Source: Castanea sativa
Lineage: Eukaryota; Streptophyta; Magnoliopsida; Fagales; Fagaceae
Assembly: GCF_040712315.1 (NCBI RefSeq)
Contig: NC_134015.1
Span: 59,411,964 to 59,475,963, forward strand
Reading direction: 5' to 3'
Length of the DNA: 64,000 nucleotides
The notes below the pieces were generated by a model. It searched no databases, was not told the origin of the DNA, and was given only the letters and a program-made list of their open reading frames with translations. A program made the position numbers and the translations under genes. Position 1 is the first letter of the stretch. The number at the start of each line of letters is the position of its first letter. Of this stretch, positions 45,531 through 56,964 are shown piece after piece.

Positions 45531-46176
45531 TTTTATGAGCTAGTACATAACAAGTAAGAGAAGATTCCTTTAGACTGGTTTGTCAAAAATTTGTGTCGAA
45601 TAAATAATATGCGGCGGATTTGACATCATAATCAACTTCTCAAATAAAAATAATTTGGGGGTATGGTTGCCTACAATTACTTTATTTATTTATTTAGAAA
45701 AACAAGAGTATTAAATTTTTTTTGAGCACCTAACTATTCTCTTTAGCATATGTACTATTTAGTCTCTTGTCCAACGCATACTAGGTTATTATTAGGAATA
45801 ATCCTGGGTGGCTTTAAGATGCTGATTGGAGGTTTCATCATTAGACTTTAGAAACCATTAAGCTAATCCTTTTGAGGTTTACCAAACACTTTGTAATATC
45901 TTTAAGAAGCGAGATATTTATGCAAATTGGACTCTCTTAAAGGTATTCGAACACTATTTAATTTATACTATCAACAAATGAAAGATCGACAAATTAGAGA
46001 ATAGAACAAACATTTTAATTTTTATTCACTTAGCCACCAAAAGAAATATGGAAGTGCAAGAAGTTAAACTTAGGGAAAAAAGAAAAAGAAAAAAATGCAA
46101 CCAACTGTCAACATACAAGTTGACAATAATAAATTAATAAAGTAGAAATGATAAAGATGATATACAACTTGAAGAT
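45531..46176. other. Downstream region of the sulfotransferase gene
   Basis: AT-rich. It should contain the sulfotransferase 3' UTR (minus strand) just below 46177. Nothing else recognised. Confidence 0.5.
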
Positions 46177-47181
46177 CTAGAATTTCAATCCTGTACCATG
46201 AAACTTCTCTTGGGTGATACGGTCTAATTTTTCAATCATCTCATCTGTCAAATGGTTCACCCAATCTCCAACCTCACCTCGCCGAAAAAATTTGCTATTG
46301 TCCTCCCCAGATGACAATTTTCCACTTTTATTCACCTCCAAGCTGCTCAAATTGTCAAAACTACACAGCCTTAGGATCTCATCCCCAACACCTTTTGCCT
46401 CTTCTTCTGAGGAAAAAGGACAGCCCAAGAACTCAGCTAGTTTCCTCAAATGGGCATTGGGCTGCTCTTTCATTTCCTCAAACTTCAAAAAAAGTACCCT
46501 TTGAGGGTTTTCTAAACTTTCCTTCCAATAGCCCAAAACATGGTCCCAATAAGGCCCATACAAACTCACTCCCCTACAGAACTTATCAAAAGCCTCTTGA
46601 AGTGAATTGGGGCCTTTGCTTGCTGGTGATCTCAAGCCGTTTGTGAAGTGCCAAAGTGACACAAAAGTGTCCTTAGGGTTCCTACTCAAGTACACAATCT
46701 TGCAAGCCGAGTCCTTTGTTGACATTGGTAGTGACACATAGGGTAAATGAGTTGAAAAGAGCCTTGGAGAGGCAAATGAAGTGAGTTCTGGGACTTGGTT
46801 TTCAGTGTAGAGATTGATGTCCAAGAAGGGTACAAGAACATGAGGATTATTTGTGAGAAGAGGGTGGTGTTTTTGAGGATTGGGATAGTGCACACGGTTC
46901 ACCAAGGCGAACAAGAGAGCTTTCAACCAAGTGGTGCCGGCTTTGGGAGAGGTAACAAGGATGATATCAGTGTCATGAGCTTGGAAGTGTTTTTGGAATG
47001 ATAGAACACCTTGCATGTACCTAGTTATGATCCAACAACCTTGGTACTGATGGAGGTTATTTGTAACCCAGCCTTTCTCTGTGGGTAAGGAGGATATGAA
47101 GTTTCTGCATTCTTGGGTCACTTCATCTTCTTTCAAGTATTTGGGAAGAGAAGGAGGAATAGATGGTTGTTGTGTACGCAT
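46177..47181 (-). CDS. Plant cytosolic sulfotransferase (SOT), intronless
   Basis: An intact frame of 334 residues from ATG at 47181 to the stop at 46177, within the usual 310-360 of plant SOTs. It would transfer sulfate from PAPS to a hydroxyl group of a small acceptor in the cytosol. The 5'-phosphosulfate loop is SPKAGTTWLKAL at residues 78-89 with Lys80. The catalytic His is His145 in RLFSTHLPY. The PAPS 3'-phosphate site is SRNPKDTFVSLWHF at 166-179 (Arg167, Ser175). RGEVGDWVNHLT at 301-312 is the conserved C-terminal PAPS motif. No signal peptide or membrane helix is evident. The acceptor cannot be read from sequence: plant relatives act on flavonols, brassinosteroids, hydroxyjasmonate or desulfoglucosinolates. 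A TA repeat at 47270-47298, about 90-115 bp upstream of the ATG, occupies the promoter. No second SOT is seen in the window. Confidence 0.95.
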   Translation of the reverse strand: MRTQQPSIPPSLPKYLKEDEVTQECRNFISSLPTEKGWVTNNLHQYQGCWIITRYMQGVLSFQKHFQAHDTDIILVTSPKAGTTWLKALLFALVNRVHYPNPQKHHPLLTNNPHVLVPFLDINLYTENQVPELTSFASPRLFSTHLPYVSLPMSTKDSACKIVYLSRNPKDTFVSLWHFTNGLRSPASKGPNSLQEAFDKFCRGVSLYGPYWDHVLGYWKESLENPQRVLFLKFEEMKEQPNAHLRKLAEFLGCPFSSEEEAKGVGDEILRLCSFDNLSSLEVNKSGKLSSGEDNSKFFRRGEVGDWVNHLTDEMIEKLDRITQEKFHGTGLKF

Positions 47182-47258
47182 GGTAGTGACAGAGAACTGA
47201 TATGAGAATTAAGGGTGGGAGTTTTGTGGTAGATAAATATATTGTATACTCTACTATG

Positions 47259-47304
<46 letters not shown>

Positions 47305-49954
47305 CAGTAAAGCAAACCACCGACACCAACCCTCTCACTCCCCCAAAGGAAAATCTAGTTGGAAAGGTTGCTCCCCAAAATGTTGATAAATTAATTATTT
47401 ATAAATTTACAATAAGGATAACAGCAACAACATTTTAACATTTTTTAAGTCATAAAATCTAAACCTTGACATGTCTAGACTTCAGAGATAATCTTTTATA
47501 TAAAAGTATAAAAATCATAAAATGTTAAAACTCTAAACCTTAGATATAACGTTATTTTAAGAAAATAAAGTGCAAAATCTGGAAAACTTGTCATTTATTT
47601 AGTTACCACATTTTAACTACTTGTTTTAGTTATAATTTAGTCTTGATGACTATCTAGCTAATGAGGATATTCTTGGAAAACCCAACCCCCCCCCCAAAAA
47701 AGACAAAAGATTCGTATTGGGTATGGGGCAAGAGCCGGAGTTCAAGTCTCCAGGAGGAAGTTTCACACACATTACACTTAGATTAGGCTATAGTAGAAAT
47801 TCTATCTTGTATAAAAAAAAGTTATAAATTAATTATTTTTTTTTTATTTAAGAAAAGACTGTTTAAATGAAATAAAGAGAGAAAATAAAGAGGTGAAATT
47901 TACGGTGAAGACTTTCAGAGAGAGTTTATGCTGTACACAAAGAAAGAAGACTTTTAGATAAAGAGAGAAAATTTATCTAAAAGTCTTCTTAAAATTCACC
48001 CAAAACATAAAATAATTTCTTTAGATAGAAGACCAACCAAAAAGAAGCCAAGAATTCCTTTTGAGTTAGGCATATATTATTAGGTGCTTTTTAAGCTTTG
48101 ATCTAAGATTCTCTAAAAAATTTAAAAAATAATTTAGTTAAATCCTATTCATCTATATATTTAAAATGAGTGAATTAAATATTTCATATTATCATCATTT
48201 TTTTATAAGTAGATAATGAGAGAAAGAAAGATGAAATTCAAATCACAAACATAAAATATAACCAAAAAAAAAAGAAGGAAATTACCATTGGGTTAACACA
48301 AAATATACCATTACCACGTTATTGATATTTAAACAAAATTTTTTGATACTTTACACAATACGAATTTACAAAACAAATGATCATCTGTTCATTTGAATAT
48401 TAGATATTAAAGTATTTCGCCAGAGATCGAATCCCATTCAACTGAGTATGCGTATCTTCTATAAAAGGTTGACAAATTTTCTTTGGCTAAATGATTTTTT
48501 ACATAGGTTGAACTTGTGACGAATTAATGAATTTTATTGACCATGGATAATATTTAAGTATTTATTATTTTTGATATTATACTTATGTAATTCAATTAAA
48601 TTCAACTATGTGATTTTAGAAATGTAACTATACGCAAGAAAACATTCATAAAAAATTCTATACACAAAAAAGTATATTACAATAAGTGATATGTTTGTGT
48701 TGCATTTGCTAATAAACCACATGATTAAATTTAATTGAGGAAACTAAGGTATAATACTTATACAGCTGTATTTAAAATTTTTCTCATGAACTATCTATAA
48801 AAAATATATATATATATATATAAACCTTTTTTTTATAATTCAATAGTTAGGGAATTAAACCTTGGAAGTGGAAGCACATATTTAAAAACAGTCATACAAA
48901 TGGGGCCTTAGTACAAAAATCAGGTCAAGTCATACGGATTTTGACATTATTTATCACGTATGCTCTGGTCGAGAGACCCCAATCTCCTCGATTCTCAAAA
49001 ACAGTAAGGATAGACCCAGATTGTTGTGGTTGAGTACCATCATCAAACCAAAAAAAGATAGAGAAGAAGATAGAAGTGACCAATATTCCTGTTCTTATCA
49101 TGAATTCCTCCTATTCAGACATCGATCTTAATTAGTCAACTTTGATCATTATTATTCGTTTTGAAAACCAAGTACATATTAATTTATTCATTGCAATATA
49201 ATATATATAACCAAAAAGAAGAAAATCATCAAAATTTGTGAAATGTTAGTGGACGAAGTTTTGTGAAATTGACGTGCATGGATTTCCACAGTTAAATTTT
49301 CCTTTGAGCAATATATATATATACACACCCTGGGCCCAAAAAAAAAATTAGTAGCTAAAATTTTCAAAAAAAAAAGACTTGGCCCCTTATCAAAATGACT
49401 TGGGCCCCCCCTATCCCAGCCAGCCAGCCCAGTCAAGACTCAAGAACCCATGTAAATCTTTAAAAAAAAAAAATGAAGGAAAAAAGAAAAGAAAAGAGAG
49501 AGGCGAGACAAAGACAGTGAAAGGCGAGACTTAGAGAGTATTCACGTCGCCACTATGCGAGAAAGACCCATCTTGCTACCCACATTGCCACTCACCCTAT
49601 GCTGTCAACTGTTGACGTCACATACCCAAACGGAAAACGGCCACACCAACGTTGCCACCGGCGCCATGCGAGACCCATCTTGCTGCCGGTTGCTCGATCT
49701 ACCCAGCCCAGTTTCATTGCTCCGGCCTTCACAATTCACAAGTATTTAATCTATCATTTTCTTCAAAACCTAATATAATATTTGCGAATCTTAGAATCTA
49801 ACAATCTTTGCTTGTGGACTTTTGGTGTTTGTCTTTTTACTGATGAGTGATGAACTAAGTTGGTGGTTATGAATTGAATCTGTGCCTAAGGTGTTTTTTT
49901 TTTTTTTTTGTGGCTTTGTGACTCTCTATTACTCTGTGTTTGTGACTTTCTCTC

Positions 49955-50042
<88 letters not shown>

Positions 50043-51712
50043 TTTGTAGAGATTAGATAATATATTAGTGTAGTGTTTGACCGTTTGTTCTTTGTTAATA
50101 GTTGGGCAATAATAGGGACATGTGACAGGAAAAAAAATGGTAAAGTTAGGAAAAAAAATTTGTTGCTAATGCAGAATAAATTCATAGTGTCGGTAGTGGG
50201 ATTGGAGGAGTGTCGGAAATATGGAAACAAGACAAAGACAAAGAGATAAATAAAGGCAAAGACCAAAGACAAAAGATAAAAACAAATCATATAATATAGA
50301 AAATTGTCACACAAATTTAAGAAAATAAAAGTGATTCACTTGCGTCTATTTTTAAGTCATAATGCTAAATTAGATAAATTTATAAATTGAAAAGAAGTGA
50401 AAAATACTAAATTTATAATTAAATGCCTAATGCATGTTACCTAGATTCTAGTATGTCTTTAGTTAGTAATAACAACCGTTTGTGAGATAATATATATGAT
50501 TCTTATTTTATTTGTAGATCATGAAAAACTCAATTACAATATTTGATTTTTTTCAAAAGAATTCTTTAAATTCTTAAGAAACAATAGTGTTTCGTGTTTT
50601 TTATTTTTGTTAGTAGATGATTGTATCTTAATATATTAAGAAACAGTGATTTTTGGATATTTTTCTTAGTTGATAATTTATTAATACTATATAGATGCAT
50701 ATTTAAAATTTTTTTTTCGCTTATCTCTACTTCTCAGCTTAAAATTTTGAGTCGGTCTCGGGATGTGTGTATATATATATATATATTTATTTTTTAGCTG
50801 AAGGGCAATATTGGACATTAATTAGTGCACGGAAATAGAAAGGACATTAAACTACGTGAAAGGTCCACTCCCTGATATGTGCACCAGAGATATAAATGAT
50901 GGTATTGGAAATATATCCGACACCCTAGATACCTTCGTATAGTACGTTGTATATACGGGACCTGAGTGCATGCATGCACTCGTTCGTACGTATTCAGTAT
51001 ATAATAAGAGCAAGATTTAGATATTTTATAGATTTTCCTTTTTAAAATTTGAGAAATGCTAATGAATACTCTAAGGGTATTGGTTAATAATTCATTTAAA
51101 GAAAATTTTTATAAAAAAATGAAATAAAACAATCAATATTTTGACAATTTTTTCATTTCCCATAAAAGTGGTATTAAAACTTTCCTAAAATGGATTGTTA
51201 ACCAATGCCCTAAGGGCATTCATTAACACGACCCTTAAAATTTTGGTATGTAAATTTTTTCTTATAGAATAAAAGTGTATTTTTTAGTTAAATAGTCACA
51301 TGACTAAATCTTAAGAAGAAACTTAAAAAACAATACTTAAAATACTGTATTTAAATTTTTTCCATATAATAATATAAGTCTTGCTAAGCAGAATTTGATA
51401 CGCTATTGAAGTCCCTAGGATAACGTGCTTTGTGACTACCATTGATCTATATATATGACTCAAAATCCACTCATCAATACTTGAGCTTCTGAGATGCTTA
51501 ATTAGTACTAGTGATTATTATATTTATATGATTCAATCACACTCAGGTATTATATATATGACATACCCAAAATCATATTGACATGGATAAACCAAAAACA
51601 CCTTTTATTAGCATTATATATAGAGTAAAAAGAGCAAAAGAACAAGTATTTTATTTGGAGGCCAAGAAGATTCAATGTAAGTAAATTCATTGACATATAT
51701 ATAGTTTTTTCA

Positions 51713-51756
<44 letters not shown>

Positions 51757-51957
51757 TGATCTCCAAGAAGAAGAAGAAGCAGGGCACATGAACATGAGAG
51801 CAAGCTGTTCGATCCTGAGAAATTAAAGGCCGGCGTTAACTTTACGTTTTCATGGGGGGGTCCGAATATTAATTGCACACTGTCTCATCTCATCACAAAG
51901 GCTAACAACATACTAGTCCTTATCAAAACAACAACATACTAGTCATCAACCAAATTA
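47182..51957. other. Long intergenic region with microsatellites
   Basis: No gene recognised. (TA)n at 47270-47298. A SINE module at 47735-47822. A C-rich and then A-rich patch at 49330-49500 is followed by a CpG-richer stretch (49500-49740, words such as GTTGCCACCGGCGCCATGCG) that stands out from the surroundings and may be the end of an unidentified transposon. Compound (TA)n(GA)n tracts lie at 49961-50037 and 51714-51756. ORFs over these repeats are low-complexity. Confidence 0.5.
47735..47822 (+). repeat. SINE 3' region, copy 2
   Basis: AGCCGGAGTTCAAGTCTCC, then ACACTTAGATTAGGCTATAG and an A-rich end, matching 42350-42449. Confidence 0.6.
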
Positions 51958-51965
51958 ATGTCCAA

Positions 51966-54028
51966 CAGGGCCAGCCTAAGGTATTTTGAGGTGAAACCTT
52001 TAAATGGGTTTTTTTTATTGTTTAAATATCTACTTTATAATATTAACTTTATATAAAATATTTTTATTTAAATTTCATTTTTCTTGCTTGTTGAGAAGCA
52101 AAACTATTAATTAATTTTTTTTATTCAACTTCTTTTAAAATATTCTTTTTAATCAATAATAAGTGCAATTATTTCCTTGTTATCTTCTAACTCTGTTTTA
52201 TAAATTTATTGTTCATTTGTAAAATTTACAACTGAATTTTTAGTTATATTTTTTTATTGGTAGTGACAAATTAATCTAGAGATCTGTTTTGAGATTTGGT
52301 TTAAAAAAATTTTAAAATTTTTTTATATCCAAATTCACCGATTTATTTAATAAAATCAAATAGAATAAATACTTTTAAAAAAATAAAGATTAAATAACAC
52401 CTAATTGGACCAAGAAACAACGAATTAAGTAGCTAGTGTTAGACTTTTCTTTATATTTTAAAATAAGAATTTATGAATTAAAAAAAAAAAAAAAAGATAA
52501 AAACGATAAATCTAGAAGAGTGGTCATTGTAAGTCTGTAATACAACCTCTAGAGGAGTCTTTACTCTTTACCAAACATTTGCCTCAAAACCCCCCCAGAG
52601 AACCTCTACCATGTTCTTTAAAAAGAAAAAAATATTGCCTTCTTTCTCCCATTCTTTTCTAAATAACCTGCCGTCCACTGCATATGGGGCTGTTATCCGC
52701 ATTGAGAATGCTGAAGTGATGGCCTCTTTTTCTGTCCGTGGTCCGATGGCTGTTGACAGCAGTGAAGCAGAGCAAATTGCATGTCGGAGGGCTTTACAGT
52801 TTGCTATTGAGGTGGACATTACCGATGTTTTCATAGAAGGGGACAATGCAATGATCATGGGGTCCATTGCTGAGAAGGAGATTTGTGGGGCTCGGCTGGG
52901 GCACATTTTTAATGATATTCAAGCCTTGTTGGTAGAGTTATCATGGTTTTCTATTAGTAGTGTTAAACGAGAAGATAATGATGTGGCTCACTTGTTAGCT
53001 CGCTATGCGAGACATATTTCGGAGAATATTTTTTGGATTGAGGATTCTCCTTCCCTGCTTTAGAAGCTTTGTATTTTGATCTTGCGCATATTTATTAATA
53101 AAGTTTGGTTTCCGTTTCAAAAAAAAAAAATATATATATATATATATATACACATACACTGTAATATAAAAGATAAGTTTACCATTGAATCTTGATAATT
53201 TAAATACCAAAAAGAAAAATTTATGAATAAAAGTTAACACTTTTTACTAAAATAATATCCAAAAAATATAAATCCAGTTATATTGATAAGGGGAGAAAGT
53301 AAAATAAGAAAGCTACGTCACAAAAAGGTATAAAAATTTTTGGAAAAGGAGAGGCTTTGTTTTACCTCTTCAAGGGATTGTTGATTGCTGAGGGAGCTGC
53401 TTGTAACTGACTACCATTTTAGGTAGAGACGGAAGATCTAGCGGCAATTTTTGATTATCTGGGAGAATATTTTAGACTCTTCAGGTAATCAATTTTAGTT
53501 TAGGAGTTTTGAAGGGATAAAAGGGGTTTGGTCTATGTTTTTACTTTTTAGTGTGTCTAGGAGACTCAAATTAATCTAAAATTTTGAAGAATTCTAACCG
53601 AAAGAGAGAGTCAAACAAAATACACGCATATTGAGATTGAAATTTTCATGCATTGGTCAAATTTTGGGGCTTAATTAATACTCTCCAAGATAATTAGGGG
53701 GTGTTTAATAGAGTAGTTTGAGATGGAATTTTTGTGGTTTTTTGAAATACATGTTGATGAAAAAGTGTGTAGAAATGTGTATAATGTTGTTTAAAATGTA
53801 AAAATGTAAGTTTGAACTTTAAAACCAAAAAGGCCCTTAATAATTCAAAATTTTCTTCTACCTGTCTTTGTTTTTTAAATTTAGTATTGGATATATATTG
53901 ACTAGTATTTGAGATTATATTTTTAAATTTCGTTGACCTGGGGCTTGATTTTGGGGGCCTTCTATCACTTGGGGGCCTTAGGCAATGACATCAGTTGCTT
54001 CTACTCATCTACTGTTGAGCCACCCCTG
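51966..54028. mobile_element. hAT-like non-autonomous transposon with nested retroposon
   Basis: A perfect 8-bp target duplication ATGTCCAA lies at 51958-51965 and 54029-54036. The ends are imperfect inverted repeats, CAGGGCCAGCC on the left and GAGCCACCCCTG on the right (complement CAGGGGTGGCTC), as in hAT superfamily elements. An 8-bp duplication is diagnostic of that group. No hAT transposase is present. The interior holds a LINE-type RNase H tail with poly(A) at 52611-53130; the rest is AT-rich. Confidence 0.85.
52611..53130 (+). pseudogene. LINE-type RNase H domain fragment with poly(A)
   Basis: A 150-codon frame ends at 53063. From about residue 24 it reads like the plant RVT_3/RNase H domain at the C-terminus of many LINE proteins: AYGAVIRIENAEVMASF, SSEAEQIACRRALQFA (Glu), FIEGDNAMIM (Asp) and VKREDNDVAHLLARYA. 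The first Asp block (VDGA type) is missing, so it is truncated at the 5' end. A short 3' UTR with AATAAAG is followed by an A run at 53119-53130. It is probably a 5'-truncated LINE inserted in the hAT element. Confidence 0.7.
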
Positions 54029-54036
54029 ATGTCCAA

Positions 54037-55098
54037 TATAATATCCTGAAATATCTAACTCGTATTTATGTCATATATATATTATTAATTCAATAACCCC
54101 ATTTTACAAACCATGTAGTTGTAGTATTGTAGATACATTATTTCCAATTCCATGCGAAATAGAAAATAGTTTTCCCTATATATTCATAAAAACTCCAGCG
54201 CTAAAGTAGAGCAGTAAAACCTAATGAACAATGGAATGGGTGTGGCAATAGCCCAGTACTTAATGCCATTATTGGAGAAGGGGCTTTGTTTGTGCTGTGG
54301 GGGCATAGACAATTGTTGCTTGGTTTATAATGTGGTAAACAAAGTGACAACTGTATTTGGACTCTGTGATTCACAAAGAGATTTTATATCTTTTTGATTT
54401 ATGACCACTTCAATATGCACATGTCCAACTATATTACAACGTCGTACATTGTTGCAGTCATGCAGACAAACATTGCTTTTGTCCAAAACTAGTAGATATG
54501 AATGAAAAAAAAAAAAATTATATGACATAAATATTCTCCTCGATCCAAAGCTTTTTATCATTTATTCTTAAACAAAACCTAAAACTATTGAAGTAGATAT
54601 TCATCTTCAGAGCAAAATGGTCCCATATGCTTTAGATCTTCAGAACAAAAATGGTCCCTTTTGCTTTAAATTTCTCTCTTATTTTCTTCAGCATGGAACA
54701 TGTCTAATGAATACGGCACCTAACCTTTTTTCCTTTTTTTCTTTTATAGCTAAAAAATGATAATACCTTGAATTGAACAAGGGCATGCCCTGGCCTTGTT
54801 CGATTCAAGGTATTATCTTTACAACTTTGGAAATGCAGAGACTCCCAAATCCTCTGCATAAACACAAATATGTGAGATATTTCTGCATGTGTGCTCTCAG
54901 AGTCTCAGTATATTAGGAGGAAAAAAAATTAATTTTTTAATTTAAAATGTTTATTTTTTAAGTTTTAGATATGGTTGTAAAGATTTTGATAATTGTTATT
55001 TATTTTGAAAACTTAAAATAAACGTAAAATATACCTATGTACATATTAATTAATTTAATTGTTGTATCTCCATCATGATGTGTCCTTATTTTTCAAAA
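54037..55098. other. Intergenic AT-rich DNA
   Basis: An inverted repeat lies around 54765-54815, where AATACCTTGAATTGAACAAG pairs with its complement across a short loop. No gene seen. The last 60 bases belong to a roughly 115-bp unit duplicated at 56751-56860. Confidence 0.5.
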
Positions 55099-55331
55099 AT
55101 TACATTCAAGGACGGACTTAGGATTTTAAGCTAGCGAGGGTCAGAGTACAAAGAAAAAAAAATTCAAATAGACATCCATATAGTATTAAAAAAGTATAAA
55201 TATATAAAATCGTTGTTTCTAAATGCATTAAGATACAATCGTCTACCAATAAAGGCAAAAACAAAAACAAAATAAAGTTTTTTTTTAATACTAGGCTGAC
55301 TAGGATTTTTTTTTTTTTTTGTAGAAGTTAG

Positions 55332-56550
55332 AGCATTCATAGTGATGGTGCTAAAAATTTTAGCTTTTAGAGCATCCCTATCAGCATGTGTGTAAATGTG
55401 CAAAATGGAAATAGTAACTATTTTTACACATTTTGAGCCAAAAAAAAAAAAAACACCTACATCAGTGGGTATAAACTTGTGTATAAATATACAGTTGCTA
55501 TATATGCACGGTTACTGTAACTCGTGCATTTAGTATTTTTTTTTTCTCTCTCCACCTCTCTCTTTTTCTCTCTGGTCTAACTCTCCACCTCATTTGGGTT
55601 CCCTCTCTTTCCCAACGATCACAGCAACTCAGCAAAGAAGAAGAATACAATTTTCCAACCACCTACTCAGCACAACCCAACTATCACCACCGCAATCCAA
55701 ACCCGCCAAAAAACCCATTCCAAATCCAAACCAAAATCAATAAAAACTAAATCCAACAGAAAACCTATAAGAAAAATCCAACAGAAACCCACATGAAAAA
55801 CCCAACGGAAATCAGTTAGATCTGCCGCCGGATCTACCTTGTTGCTGTCGTCGCCGCATCTGCCTTGCTGCAGTCACCAGATCCAACCCAAATGGACTTA
55901 GATTGACATGGGTTTGTGTTGAAGTGAAGATTTTTGGTTTGTTTATGAAGTTTTCTGATTTGTTAATGGAATTTTCCGGTGAAGAAATGGGAAAGAAGAA
56001 AACTTGACAGGTGAAGAAAGTGGGTTTGACTAGTAAGTTTGTTGAAATAATAAAAAAAAGAATATAAAATGATTATTTAAAGAAAATAGTGTGTATAATA
56101 GATAAACTGATATGGGTGTTTTAGATAAGTGAATGTGTAAAATAGAAAAAGTAGGTTTTAGATGTGTAAATTTACAAAATTTTTGAGTGGATGCTCTTAG
56201 TATCTCAAAAAACTACTTTATCTATTTTACCACTTCACTTTATAATACACTTAATATCAAATGTTCTATTTTTTATCATTTCATTTAAAATATTATAAAC
56301 AACTCATTAAAATAATAAAGAAGAGAGAGAATTTGAGTTTTTTTTATTGAAGAAATAGATATAATCTAAATAAAATATTTTATTTAATTTTTAAAAACTT
56401 GCTATAGTCAACTGATATTTATACCAGTTTATGCTAGTTGCATAAAATAAAATTTTAATTTATCCAATAATGCTGATTTTTTTGTTCTTTGATGGTAAAA
56501 TAGTTTTTTTTACTTTTTTTAAATACAATCACCATTGTAAATATTTTAAT
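55332..56550. repeat. Outer Harbinger-type MITE nested in the hAT element
   Basis: GAGCATTCATAGTGATGGTG at 55332 and, past the inner insertion, ACTACTTTATCTATTTTACC give the common plant MITE sequence. A CACCATTG word near 56530 may be its far end. The right boundary is uncertain. Confidence 0.45.
55370..56196. mobile_element. Inner MITE with gene-like interior
   Basis: Ends GAGCATCC and GGATGCTC form an 8-bp inverted repeat with TTA duplicated on both sides (55367-55369 and 56197-56199), the pattern of PIF/Harbinger MITEs. At 827 bp it is long for a MITE. Its interior (55540-55880) is CT-rich, then C/A-rich, then GCCGCCGGATCTACC-like, resembling a plant 5' UTR and start region. No long ORF. 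Confidence 0.7.
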
Positions 56551-56716
56551 TGTTTTTGTTAAGTTTTTGGTTTGAATAGTTGCTATTTGGGTTAGGTTAG
56601 CTAGACTGATTGAGGAGAAAGGGGCCCAACTACAAAAATGAAATATAAAATAACTTTAAAAAAATTTGGAACCAGGGGGGCCTATGCCCCCACTTGGGTC
56701 CATCCTTGATTACATT

Positions 56717-56964
56717 GTAGTGTTTTGTTTCATATCATATCCATATCCTAAATATGTACATATTAATTAATTCAGCTGCAGTATCTTCATCGTGGTATGT
56801 TCTTATTTTTCAAAAATTGCATTGTAATGTCCCATTTCATTTCATGTCCATGTCCATACTTCTTAGGTTACAACAAACAATCTTCGAGCAGCACACTCCA
56901 AAACTTACCAACTACAGACCTCCTACTCTAACAATCTGAAACAGCACAACAAAAGAGTGATGCA
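56717..56964. repeat. Right copies of the roughly 115-bp tandem unit
   Basis: TGTACATATTAATTAATT and TTATTTTTCAAAAATT occur at about 55040-55106 and again at 56754-56818. GTAGTGTTTTGTTTCAT and GTAATGTCCCATTTCAT follow each copy once the hAT element is removed. Confidence 0.7.

Larger units (their letters stand above)
55107..56708. mobile_element. hAT-like element carrying nested MITEs
   Basis: An 8-bp target duplication ATTACATT flanks it (55099-55106 and 56709-56716). The ends are CAAGGACGGACTTAGG and CTTGGGTCCATCCTTG, an inverted pair with mismatches. No transposase. The insertion split a tandemly repeated host unit; the neighbouring copy at 56751-56860 preserves the empty site (CAAAAATTGCATTGTAATG). 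Confidence 0.85.

Noticed and set aside
49500..49750. CpG-richer stretch with a 64-codon ORF as a gene
   Set aside because: No motif and no splice continuation; it is more like the end of an unidentified transposon, but no ends or target duplication were found.
54765..54815. Inverted repeat as a transcription terminator
   Set aside because: Intrinsic terminators are not expected in plant nuclear DNA, and no gene ends here; it is more likely a small foldback relic.
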